From Alphaproteobacteria bacterium (GTDB lineage Bacteria; Pseudomonadota; Alphaproteobacteria; Rhizobiales; Beijerinckiaceae): a stretch of 19,831 nt of DNA. Of the stretch, positions 1 to 8,178 are shown piece after piece. The notes below the pieces were generated by a model. The model did not search any database. It was not told where the DNA came from and saw only the letters and a list, made by a program, of their open reading frames with translations. Every line of letters begins with the position of its first letter. Position 1 is the stretch's first letter. Position numbers and translations under genes: made by a program. Location: contig RFZR01000007.1 of the NCBI GenBank assembly GCA_009920595.1, positions 1 to 19,831 of the forward strand. Reading direction: 5' to 3'.

Positions 1-230
1 TGATGTCAGCCTCCTTCACAAACCAGACACTCGCGCAAATTGAACTCTGGACAAAGCAAGGCCAGTATGACCGTAAGGTCTATACACTGCCGAAGCATCT
101 TGATGAGAAGGTTGCAGCACTTCACCTTGCAAAAATCGGCGTGAAGCTCACAACGCTCAACAAAAAACAGGCGGATTATCTCTCGCTCTCGCCGAATGGT
201 CCGTTCAAGCCGGAACATTACCGCTACTGA
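1..230 (+). CDS. ahcY: Adenosylhomocysteinase, C-terminal fragment (5' end outside window)
   Basis: This is the last 75 or so residues of S-adenosyl-L-homocysteine hydrolase. The enzyme splits S-adenosylhomocysteine into adenosine and homocysteine in the cytosolic methyl cycle and uses bound NAD. The fragment shows SFTNQ, then the LPKHLDEKVA stretch, LGVKL-type spacing (IGVKLTTLNKKQADYLSL) and the invariant C-terminal KPEHYRY; in characterised family members the Lys and Tyr of that tail reach into the NAD site of the neighbouring subunit. The frame is open to the left edge (the first complete codon starts at base 3), so the ATG at base 3 is internal and not a start. A strong terminator follows, so this gene is probably transcribed separately from divL downstream. 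Confidence 0.95.
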   Translation, partial: MSASFTNQTLAQIELWTKQGQYDRKVYTLPKHLDEKVAALHLAKIGVKLTTLNKKQADYLSLSPNGPFKPEHYRY

Positions 231-258
231 GCTTCGCCTTGATCACAAACCTCTTCGA

Positions 259-287
259 AAGCCCGGCCTGAGCCGGGCTTTTTCTTT
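259..287 (+). terminator. Rho-independent terminator after ahcY
   Basis: A 9-bp perfect GC-rich stem (AAGCCCGGC at 259-267, GCCGGGCTT at 272-280) with the tetraloop CTGA is followed at once by TTTCTTT. It lies 28 nt after the ahcY stop. It should end the ahcY transcript, so the divL operon needs its own promoter in roughly 288-411. Confidence 0.9.
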
Positions 288-411
288 AGCGTGTTAACCT
301 TTTACCCTCTTCCGCCGCGAGTCACGGCAATTGTATTGTGCGAGTGATTCGGGGCGCGCGCGCGATAATCAGCGAGGACGCCCGTCATGGGGCGATCGGG
401 ATCAGGCGCAG

Positions 412-2814
412 ATGATGTTGGGTGACGAATGGACACGCCTGATCGGATGGGTGAGCGAAAGCGACCTTTCTGGAGTGAGTTCTATCGCGCTCGGTGCCGG
501 ACTTGGCCTCCTTTGTGGTGCTTTGGCCTATGGACAAATTTCTCAGCGCCGCCGCCAAAAAGAGGCGCTCGCGTCTCTTCAAAAAACGAACTCGGAATTG
601 CAATTAGAGCGCGACCGTCTCGCCGCACTCCTTTTGACGGACGCGCCTCTGATCGTGACGTGGACGACAAGGGGTGCCGACCCCGCTCTGACAGGCGATC
701 AAAGACATTTAGCGGAGGCAACCGGCGGCAGCCCGCCCCTCGCTTTCGGGCAATGGCTCGCACCGAAACGCGCGCAATCTCTTGACGCAGCAATTGATGC
801 CTTGCGCAGAAATGGCACGCCCTTCGAACTCGTTCTGCAAACCAAAACAGGTCGCTACATCGAAGCACAAGGTCGTCCGCTCGGTGGGCGCGCGGTGATG
901 CGGTTAAAAGATGTGAGCAGCCAGAGACAGGATTATCTTGATCTCGCGCGCGATCATGAAAATTTGAAAGCCGAAACATTGGGCTTACGCGCGATGCTCG
1001 ATACACTCGCGCAACCAATTTGGCTCAGAGATCGCAGCGGTCGGTTAAGCTGGGTGAATGAACCCTATGCTTTTGCAGTGGATGCCGAAAACAGTGCGGA
1101 TGCCATCGCCCGTCAAATTGAATTACTTGATGCTGGCCTTCGCAAAAATGCATCCGAGTCCATCACACGAGGTGATGTCTATCAGACACGCTCCCCTTTA
1201 GTGATCGCGGGCGAACGTCGCATCTTTGATCTCGTTGAAACGCCCCTTGCTGCCGGTTCGATTGGATATGCGTCCGATATTTCCGATCTCGAATCCATTC
1301 GCAGCGATCTCGAGCGGCAAATGGCTAATCATGTACGTACGCTTGATCAATTGCCAACATCGGTTGCGATTTTCGATGAGAAGCAAAAACTTGTTTTTTG
1401 CAATCTCGCTTATCGTACACTGTGGCAATTGGATGAGGCTTTTATCAAGTCTATGCCAACAGATGGCGAAATACTGGATCGGCTACGCGATGCACGACGC
1501 CTACCGGAACAAGTCGATTACAAAGGCTGGAAAGCCGCTTTGCTCGAGAATTACCGGCAATTGGAAACACGCGAATCCGTCTGGTATCTTCCAGGCGGTC
1601 GCATGTTGCGCGCAGTGATCAATCCGAATCCACAAGGCGGCGTCACCTATCTCTTCGACGATGTGACCGCGCAATTCCATCTGCAATCAAGCTTCAATGC
1701 ATTGACCCGCGTACAAAGCGAAACGCTTGATTCACTGAAAGAAGGCGTGGCTGTGTTTGGCACCGATGGGCGTCATAAATTCAATAATCCCGCTTTTGAA
1801 AAAATCTGGTCGCTTGATGCGAAACGGTTGGAAACCCATCCGCATATCGATCAAGTTATTCTCGATGCGCATCATCTTTATGCCGATGTCGATGTATGGT
1901 CATCGATCAAGGGCATGATTGCCGGGGTGACAGACAGTCGTGAAGCGCAGTTCTATCGCATGGAGCGACATGATGGTTCGATTGTTGATTGCACTTTGGC
2001 GCCTTTGCCTGATGGATCAACGCTTGTCACTTTTATCGATGTTTCGGCGATTGTGAATGTCGAGCGCGCGCTGACCGAGAAAAATGAAGCCTTGGAACGC
2101 GCTGCAAAGTTACGTGAAAATTTCGTTCATCATGTATCTTATCAACTGCGTTCACCACTCACCAATGTGATCGGCTTCACGGAATTGCTGGCGAGCGGCA
2201 CGGCAGGGCCTTTGACAAACAAACAATCGGATTATGCTGGACATATTCTTCAATCTTCCCATGCTTTGATGGCAATCATCGACGATATTCTTGATCTTGC
2301 CTCCTTTGATCGCGGCGAAATTGATTTGTCTTTGAGTGATGTTGAATTGCGCCCGCTCATCGATGCTGCTGTGATGGGTCTGAAAGACCAGATGCAAGAA
2401 TTGGGGCTTGACCTCAACATCACGATTGATCCGGCAATCGGCATTGTCTCGCTTGATGAAAAGCGGATTAGACAAATCCTTTTTAATCTTCTCTCCAACG
2501 CGATTGGCTTTTCCGATAAGGGCCAGACGATCAGCGTCGCGGCACGTTTGTCGCAAAATGATCTTGTTGTCGAAGTGCGGGATGAAGGACGTGGCATTCC
2601 TTCTGATCTTTTGCCCCATGTGTTTGACCGCTTTGAAACACGCAGCGGAGGAACAAAACATCGGGGCGCAGGGTTAGGACTTTCCCTCGTCAAGGCGCTG
2701 GTCGAACTTCATAGCGGCCATGTCACAATCGACTCCGAGGCGGGACGCGGTACGCTTGTGACGTGTCATTTCCCACAAATTCGCCCCTCTGACGACGCTA
2801 CCAAAGCCGCATGA
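412..2814 (+). CDS. divL: DivL-like PAS-domain pseudo-histidine kinase with Tyr at the phosphoacceptor site
   Basis: In Caulobacter and its relatives DivL is an essential membrane-anchored kinase-like protein. It binds phosphorylated-DivK/DivJ-PleC pathway components and controls CckA and so CtrA activity at the pole. Counting from ATG 412 (800 aa; Caulobacter DivL is similar, about 770): one membrane helix near residues 21-43, a short coiled coil, a PAS-rich region (about 80-550) with a PAS_7-type segment, the dimerisation helix, then an ATPase domain. The H-box reads HVSYQLRSPLTNVIGF, so Tyr (codon 2140-2142, residue 577) stands where kinases have His. The N-box (LLSNA), G1 (DEGRGIP), F-box and G2 (GAGLGL) motifs are intact. 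The frame stays open back to a TTG at 331, but that stretch is low-complexity and Arg-rich, so ATG 412 (or 415) with a weak AGG upstream is preferred. The stop overlaps the next start (ATGA at 2811). Confidence 0.87.
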   Translation: MMLGDEWTRLIGWVSESDLSGVSSIALGAGLGLLCGALAYGQISQRRRQKEALASLQKTNSELQLERDRLAALLLTDAPLIVTWTTRGADPALTGDQRHLAEATGGSPPLAFGQWLAPKRAQSLDAAIDALRRNGTPFELVLQTKTGRYIEAQGRPLGGRAVMRLKDVSSQRQDYLDLARDHENLKAETLGLRAMLDTLAQPIWLRDRSGRLSWVNEPYAFAVDAENSADAIARQIELLDAGLRKNASESITRGDVYQTRSPLVIAGERRIFDLVETPLAAGSIGYASDISDLESIRSDLERQMANHVRTLDQLPTSVAIFDEKQKLVFCNLAYRTLWQLDEAFIKSMPTDGEILDRLRDARRLPEQVDYKGWKAALLENYRQLETRESVWYLPGGRMLRAVINPNPQGGVTYLFDDVTAQFHLQSSFNALTRVQSETLDSLKEGVAVFGTDGRHKFNNPAFEKIWSLDAKRLETHPHIDQVILDAHHLYADVDVWSSIKGMIAGVTDSREAQFYRMERHDGSIVDCTLAPLPDGSTLVTFIDVSAIVNVERALTEKNEALERAAKLRENFVHHVSYQLRSPLTNVIGFTELLASGTAGPLTNKQSDYAGHILQSSHALMAIIDDILDLASFDRGEIDLSLSDVELRPLIDAAVMGLKDQMQELGLDLNITIDPAIGIVSLDEKRIRQILFNLLSNAIGFSDKGQTISVAARLSQNDLVVEVRDEGRGIPSDLLPHVFDRFETRSGGTKHRGAGLGLSLVKALVELHSGHVTIDSEAGRGTLVTCHFPQIRPSDDATKAA

Positions 2815-3941
2815 CACGGCAAAACTCGGCTTCTTCTTCCGCTTCCATGCAATGGCGCTTTGATATTGTCGATGAACGCGACACGATTGCTTTTGCGCGG
2901 ATGATTGCGCCCGCGTTACAGCGCGGCGATCTCCTCACGTTGTCGGGTGATCTTGGTTCTGGGAAAACAGCTTTTGCTCGTGCGTTGATCAGGGCACTCA
3001 CTCATGATGATCAGCTTGATGTACCAAGCCCCACTTTCACGCTGATACAGACTTATGAAACAAAAAATTTTCCATTGATTCATTGTGATCTCTATCGCCT
3101 TCGTGATCCCGACGAGCTGATCGAGCTTGGCTTTGATGACCTATCATATGAGTCACTCACTCTTGTAGAATGGGCAAGCCACGCGCCTGAAGTCGAAGGA
3201 CGCGCGATGCTTGACATTCATTTGTCATTAAAGCCCGACATATCACCTGAATGCCGTGTTATCGTGGTCACTGCAAAGGGTATGATCAGTGATCGCATCA
3301 AATCAGTCATGGATGTTGTCGCATTGCTCGCGCCGACTGGTTGGTTGATCGCCGAGAGGGAAATGATTGCGGGTGATGCGTCGGGCCGATTTTTTGAACG
3401 GCTGAGACAGGGTGACAAAACTGCCATTCTGATGCATGCGCCAAAACCTTTTGCAGGTCCCATCTTACGTGATGGCAAAACCTATCGCGCGCTCGCGCGT
3501 CTTTCCGATACACTTTCTTCTTTTGTGACAATGGCTCGCGCCTTACGAAATGAGCAAGTCAGCGCCCCGGAAATCTATGCCGTCGATGTCGAAAATGGTT
3601 TAGCGCTTGTCGAAGACTTTGGCATTGAAGGTATTGTCAAAGATCAAGAACCGCTTTCAGATCGTTATCACGAAGCCGTAGCGGTTCTGGCTCGTCTCCA
3701 TTCAAGGGATCTCGCCCAACGGATTCAAAGCGGCATAAACGAATATTATTTTCTTCCTGCCTATGATCTTGAGCCGCTTCTCACGGAAGTTGAGCTCTTT
3801 CTCGAATGGTATCATCCGGCATTTTCAAAGTCATCATTATCAGATGACGCGCGCGCGCAATTCTTTACAATCTGGAAAGATCTCATCGACCCCTGTCTTC
3901 GTGATCCGCAGACATGGACCTTGCGCGACTTCTGCCTATGA
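2811..3941 (+). CDS. tsaE: TsaE ATPase fused to an AmgK-type sugar kinase; second domain truncated by frameshift/deletion
   Basis: Residues 1-150 are TsaE, the ATPase of the TsaBDE machinery that makes N6-threonylcarbamoyl-adenosine (t6A37) in tRNA. It has Walker A GDLGSGKT (46-53), SPTFTL (73-78), HCDLYRL (91-97) and LVEW (118-121). From about residue 160 a phosphotransferase domain of the aminoglycoside/choline kinase fold begins, with a GDASGRFFERL motif as in AmgK, the anomeric MurNAc/GlcNAc kinase of peptidoglycan recycling. Fusions of these two parts are known in Rhizobiales. The frame reads WTLRDF and then stops at 3939-3941, where the family continues with an HSPNLL catalytic loop. 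The rest of the domain resumes in another frame at about 3928. The TsaE part looks complete and should work; the kinase part cannot as written. The ATG overlaps the divL stop, so the two are translationally coupled. Confidence 0.85.
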   Translation: MTRQNSASSSASMQWRFDIVDERDTIAFARMIAPALQRGDLLTLSGDLGSGKTAFARALIRALTHDDQLDVPSPTFTLIQTYETKNFPLIHCDLYRLRDPDELIELGFDDLSYESLTLVEWASHAPEVEGRAMLDIHLSLKPDISPECRVIVVTAKGMISDRIKSVMDVVALLAPTGWLIAEREMIAGDASGRFFERLRQGDKTAILMHAPKPFAGPILRDGKTYRALARLSDTLSSFVTMARALRNEQVSAPEIYAVDVENGLALVEDFGIEGIVKDQEPLSDRYHEAVAVLARLHSRDLAQRIQSGINEYYFLPAYDLEPLLTEVELFLEWYHPAFSKSSLSDDARAQFFTIWKDLIDPCLRDPQTWTLRDFCL

Positions 3942-4275
3942 TCTTGCCTCGCTCTTGCAAGACGCACGTGTGCCCATCCCTGAATCGTTAGAGCTCGATC
4001 TCATCAAACATTATGCCGATTTACGCGAGGTCGCAGATTCGTCCTTTGCGCTTGATCAATTTCTTCATGCCTATGCGATTTATGGCGCGCAACGCGTGAC
4101 GAAAATTTTGGGCACCTTTGTGCGTCTTGATCGCCGCGACCATAAGCCTGATTATCTTCGGCATTTGCCGCATATGCGCGCCTATCTAAGGCGCAACCTC
4201 TCTTATCCTGCTTTGGCACCGCTAAAAAATTGGTTCCTTATGTTTGTTCCGGATCTCTTTGAGGGGACGCCATAA
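3928..4275 (+). pseudogene. C-terminal remnant of the AmgK-type kinase, out of frame
   Basis: Reading in the +1 frame from about 3928 gives SAYDLASLLQDARV and then a helical tail to a TAA at 4273-4275. This is the part of AmgK-like kinases that normally follows the IDFQDA metal-binding motif. It is the natural continuation of the domain that breaks at 3939. The catalytic HxxN loop and the IDFQDA segment, roughly 30 residues by my recollection of the family, are absent from all frames between the two halves. The pieces therefore fit a deletion of 3n+2 bases rather than a one-base shift. No ribosome binding site or credible start serves this part alone. It is either a real lesion or an assembly/sequencing error. 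The final codons carry the Shine-Dalgarno sequence GAGGGG for the next gene. Confidence 0.8.
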
Positions 4276-4276
4276 A

Positions 4277-5011
4277 ATGAAAGCGATGCCGCATTCAGCG
4301 ATGATTTTATCGGCTGGCCTTGGTCTGCGCATGCGGCCTTTGACCAATTCACGACCGAAACCTTTGATCGAGGTGGCAGGCAAGACTTTACTCGCTTATA
4401 ATCTTGAGTGTCTCACGCGTGCAGGCATTCAACAGATTGTTGTCAATATCCATCATCTCGGCGAACAAATTCGCGACTTCCTGAAGGCGCATAAATTTAC
4501 ACAGGTCAGAATTTCTGACGAGACAGAACGCCTCCTCGACTCAGGCGGAGGCGTAAAAAAAGCGCTTTCGCATTTAGGGCCTGATCCCTTCTTCATCATG
4601 AATGCGGATTCTTTTTTTATTGATGGTCCGCAAAGCAATCTGCGCCGTCTCACCGATGCTTTTGAACCCACCCAAATGGATGCGCTTTTATTGCTCGCGG
4701 GCGGTTTACAGATGACGGGCTATGAAGGGCTTGGTGATTTTTTCATGGATGCCCAAGGCGAACTTACGCGCCGGGCCGAGCGCGTGGTCGCACCTTTTGT
4801 TTATACCGGTGTCGCGCTGATCAATCCGGCTGTTTTTACCGATACCCCCGAAGGGCCCTTTTCGCTCAACCTCCTTTTTAACCGTGCGATTGAGAAAGGC
4901 CGTCTCTTCGGCTTGCGACTCGACGGTGAATGGCTTCATGTCGGAACGCCCGAGGCGATTACGGATGCAGAAACCCAGCTCGCTTACGGGGTAACGACGA
5001 AGGGGCTTTGA
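4277..5011 (+). CDS. murU: MurU-like sugar-1-phosphate nucleotidyltransferase
   Basis: A 244-residue GT-A-fold nucleotidyltransferase. It opens with the signature AGLGLRMRPLT followed by RPKPLIEVAGKTLL (nucleotide and phosphate binding) and has the metal-binding NAD near residue 110. The best-studied relative in this setting, MurU, makes UDP-MurNAc from MurNAc-1-phosphate and UTP in the recycling route that bypasses de novo, fosfomycin-sensitive synthesis; AmgK supplies its substrate. The gene lies 1 nt after the AmgK-like remnant, which supports the pairing, but other sugar-1-phosphates cannot be excluded. The ATG at 4277 is chosen over an in-frame start at 4244 because GAGGGG (4261-4266) lies 10 nt upstream and the conserved domain begins at once. 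It appears intact although its kinase partner is broken. Confidence 0.8.
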   Translation: MKAMPHSAMILSAGLGLRMRPLTNSRPKPLIEVAGKTLLAYNLECLTRAGIQQIVVNIHHLGEQIRDFLKAHKFTQVRISDETERLLDSGGGVKKALSHLGPDPFFIMNADSFFIDGPQSNLRRLTDAFEPTQMDALLLLAGGLQMTGYEGLGDFFMDAQGELTRRAERVVAPFVYTGVALINPAVFTDTPEGPFSLNLLFNRAIEKGRLFGLRLDGEWLHVGTPEAITDAETQLAYGVTTKGL

Positions 5012-5016
5012 CACTG

Positions 5017-8000
5017 ATGGTGACAGTCCGCCCGCGTGTTTTTACCATCGCTTCGGGGCTCCCTTTTCTTCCGACCCTCGCGCAATCCCTTTTGAGTGGC
5101 AAAATCATTCCAGAATGGCCACGCAAAGATGATCCGCTCGCTTTCGCTGATGCCACAATTTATGTACCGACACGACGCGCGGCGCGTGCGTTTTTAAATG
5201 AGCTTGCAACGCGATCCGGCAATGAGGCGCTTTTATTGCCGCGTGTCGTTCCGCTTGGTGGCTTGGAAGATGTTGAAGATCGCTTGATTCTTGAACGCGG
5301 CTTTGATGCTTTTGATAGCGTTACAACTCTTCTGCCGGATATGGATCCGATCCGACGCCGCTTGATTCTCACGCGATTGGTTCTTGCGTGGTCAAAACAA
5401 ATTTCCGAAACGCTCGCCGACGGACGATCTACCGACTTTAATGCTTCGCTCGTTGAGGGATGGCGTGATGATCCACAAGGATTCATTGTGGCAGCCACAC
5501 CGCATGACGCAGTTGATTTGGCGGATGCATTAGGCACATTGATCGATACGCTTGTGATTTACGGCAAGACATGGGCCGATCTCCACGCGCTGGTACCCAA
5601 TGAAAGTGATGATTACTGGCGCATCTCAAAACATTTTCTTGAAATTGCTGCCGCGACATGGCCGGCTTTGAAAGAAGCCGAAGGCGTGATGGATATGGCC
5701 GAACGTCGCCATCGTCTCTTAACGCTCGAATCCGAACGTCTTATTCATGAACGACCTGAAATACCCGTCATCGCGGCAGGATCAACAGGTTCAATGCCGG
5801 CAACTGCATCGCTCCTTGCAGCGATTGCAAAATTACCACGCGGTGCCGTTGTGTTACCTGATCTTGATCAAGGACTCGATGAAGCAAGCTTCGCGCTTTT
5901 AACAAATAGCGACGGGCACATCAAAGAGCCGTCTCATCCACAGGCTCAATTGGCGCATCTCTTAAAGCGCATCGGCTTAAACCGACAAGATGTTACACCG
6001 CTTGGTCAACCGTCGCGCGAGGCGGAAGCACGGATGATGTTGCTGTCCGAAGCGATGCGCCCTGCTGAGTCAACTGATTTATGGAAAGCGGCAGATCAAC
6101 GTCTGACGAATGAACTATTAGATCACGCGCTTTCAGATCTCACCATTATTGAAGCGCAGCATGAGCGTGAGGAAGCGCTCGCGATAGCCCTTGCTTTGCG
6201 GGAAACAATTGAAACACCTGATCGCACGGCGGCCTTGATTACACCCGATCGATCGCTGGCCACGCGCGTGCGTGCAGAATTAAAACGATGGGCAATTGAT
6301 GCGGATGATTCTGCCGGACAGGCTTTGAGCGATACATCTGCGGGTCTCATGGCGACAGCGCTTGGTTTGATGATGGCGCGCGATTTTGAGGCTGTGCCGC
6401 TAATTTCGCTTCTTGATCATACGGATGTGAAGATTGGCCTTGATGACATAACAAAGACGCGCGCGCGAAAAGTGATCGATCTCGCTTTGTTGCGTCAACC
6501 TTTTCGTGGTAAAGGCCTTTCAGGCCTAAAAGAGGCTTGGGCACGTGAGAAAACGGATCATCGAACAGCCTTCAAAAAGCGTCCGCAACAAAGATTAAGC
6601 GAAAAAGATTACGAAGCTGCTTTGCGGGTTCTTAACGCATTTGAGTCTTTAGAAAAGAAATTTAAAGACGCAGGAAATGATCTCGCCGGACAATTGATCG
6701 CTCTTGCAGAAGCACTTTTGATCATTGGCGCAACGTCCGAGGATGATCGTCATTTTGAAACACTGGAGGGTGCGCCTGAACTTCTTGATCTTCTCAATTC
6801 CGCAGCGCCCATCTCGACGGGATTGATCAAAGCTTCGCTTTACGATCTGCCACCTTTTTTAAATCGTTTAATGCGCGGCGTTGTTGTTGAAAGCCGCAAT
6901 CGTCCTCATCCGCGCATCGGAATTTTTGGACTTCTCGAAGCGCGCCTTCTTCATCCGGATCGTGTGATTCTGGCGGGACTTGATGAGAGCATCTGGCCGC
7001 CACAAACACGCTCTGATCCTTTTCTGACACGACCGGCGCGCGAGGCGTTGGGCCTTCCTTCACCCGAGAGGCGCATCGGTCAAACCGCGCATGATTTTGT
7101 TTCAGCGCTTGGTGTGAAGGATGCTATGATTACGCGCGCGAATAAACGCGGAGGCCAACCGGTTGTCGCGTCGCGCTTTTTACAAAGACTGCGAGCACTC
7201 ACGGGGGAAGAGCGTTATAAAACATTAGCCCATCGCGGTGAAATCTATCTTTCATGGGCGCACCAGATCGATTCAGGTCCTGCTGCGCCAACGCTTCCGC
7301 AACCCAAACCCGTTCCACCACGCGCCTTTTTACCAAAGCGGCTTTCAGTCACATCCATTGAGACGTTACGGCGTGATCCCTATTCGATCTACGCGCGTTA
7401 TGTTTTAAAACTCGATCCGCTTGATCTCGTCGGACGCGACATGAGAGCGTCCGATCTCGGAAGCATGACTCATGAAGCGATCAGCGCCTTTACGAAAGCC
7501 TTTCCAGAAGCACTTCCTGAGAACGCATTTCAGCATCTGATTGAGATTGCAAAAATTGAATTCGCGGCGCTTCAAGGACGTGCGGATTTTGAAGCTTTCT
7601 GGTGGCGGAATTTTTGCTCAGCCGCTGCATGGTTGATCGATTGGGAAGCCAAGCGTCGCCTTGAGGTCACACCGCCCCTACTCGCTGAACAAGAGGGTTT
7701 TATCGAATTTGAGATCGGTAAAGATGACGTGTTCCGTCTATCGGCCCGCGCGGATCGGATTGAAATTTTGAAAAATGGCAAAGCCGCATTCATTGATTTC
7801 AAAACCGGAGAGCCGCCCGGACAAAATCAAATCAATATCGGCCTTACACCACAATTAACGCTTGAAGCGGTCATTGCAAAGCAAGGTGGTTTTGAAACGC
7901 TTGGCCCGCGCCTTAGTCACGAGCTTCTTTATGTGAAACTCGGCGGCAAAAAGAAAGGTTCTGTACTCAGGGTCAAGCCGGAGAAAATGACTCTTGACGA

Positions 8001-8178
8001 GTTGATTGATCAACATTTTTCAAACCTTAAGGACATGATCAACGCCCATTGGAATGAAGGTCATCCTTTCTTATCGCGACCTATTGCCGAATTCGCGCGT
8101 CGTTTTGGTGATTATGATCATCTTGCTCGCGTCAAAGAATGGTCGCGAGGCGGAGAAGAGGGGAGCGAGAGCGAATGA
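5017..8178 (+). CDS. addB: Double-strand break repair protein AddB (helicase-like/nuclease subunit)
   Basis: A 1053-residue protein of the alphaproteobacterial AddB type. With AddA it forms the helicase-nuclease that resects broken DNA ends for RecA loading, the role RecBCD plays in enterics. The N-terminal half is a degenerate helicase fold without a P-loop (YVPTRRAARAFL is typical of the group). LAGLDESIWPP near residues 654-664 is the conserved helicase-like segment. The C-terminal PD-(D/E)XK nuclease has SARADRIE and AFIDFKTG (Asp927, Lys929) and a downstream Gln in TPQLTLE. It contains only one Cys, so the iron-sulfur cluster that pins this nuclease domain in Bacillus AddB cannot form. 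ATG 5017 is preferred because GAAGGGG (4999-5005) precedes it by 11 nt. It follows the nucleotidyltransferase stop by 5 nt and overlaps addA by ATGA. Confidence 0.93.
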   Translation: MVTVRPRVFTIASGLPFLPTLAQSLLSGKIIPEWPRKDDPLAFADATIYVPTRRAARAFLNELATRSGNEALLLPRVVPLGGLEDVEDRLILERGFDAFDSVTTLLPDMDPIRRRLILTRLVLAWSKQISETLADGRSTDFNASLVEGWRDDPQGFIVAATPHDAVDLADALGTLIDTLVIYGKTWADLHALVPNESDDYWRISKHFLEIAAATWPALKEAEGVMDMAERRHRLLTLESERLIHERPEIPVIAAGSTGSMPATASLLAAIAKLPRGAVVLPDLDQGLDEASFALLTNSDGHIKEPSHPQAQLAHLLKRIGLNRQDVTPLGQPSREAEARMMLLSEAMRPAESTDLWKAADQRLTNELLDHALSDLTIIEAQHEREEALAIALALRETIETPDRTAALITPDRSLATRVRAELKRWAIDADDSAGQALSDTSAGLMATALGLMMARDFEAVPLISLLDHTDVKIGLDDITKTRARKVIDLALLRQPFRGKGLSGLKEAWAREKTDHRTAFKKRPQQRLSEKDYEAALRVLNAFESLEKKFKDAGNDLAGQLIALAEALLIIGATSEDDRHFETLEGAPELLDLLNSAAPISTGLIKASLYDLPPFLNRLMRGVVVESRNRPHPRIGIFGLLEARLLHPDRVILAGLDESIWPPQTRSDPFLTRPAREALGLPSPERRIGQTAHDFVSALGVKDAMITRANKRGGQPVVASRFLQRLRALTGEERYKTLAHRGEIYLSWAHQIDSGPAAPTLPQPKPVPPRAFLPKRLSVTSIETLRRDPYSIYARYVLKLDPLDLVGRDMRASDLGSMTHEAISAFTKAFPEALPENAFQHLIEIAKIEFAALQGRADFEAFWWRNFCSAAAWLIDWEAKRRLEVTPPLLAEQEGFIEFEIGKDDVFRLSARADRIEILKNGKAAFIDFKTGEPPGQNQINIGLTPQLTLEAVIAKQGGFETLGPRLSHELLYVKLGGKKKGSVLRVKPEKMTLDELIDQHFSNLKDMINAHWNEGHPFLSRPIAEFARRFGDYDHLARVKEWSRGGEEGSESE

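Noticed and set aside
331..411. Upstream extension of DivL to a TTG start
   Set aside because: The extra 27 residues are Arg/Gly-rich with no conserved feature and lie in the presumed promoter leader; ATG 412 is the simpler start.
482..1018. Minus-strand open frame opposite the divL N-terminal region
   Set aside because: Arg/His-rich shadow of the divL reading frame, with no family-like motifs.
2152..2693. Two overlapping minus-strand open frames opposite the divL catalytic domain
   Set aside because: They mirror conserved kinase motifs on the other strand and encode nothing recognisable.
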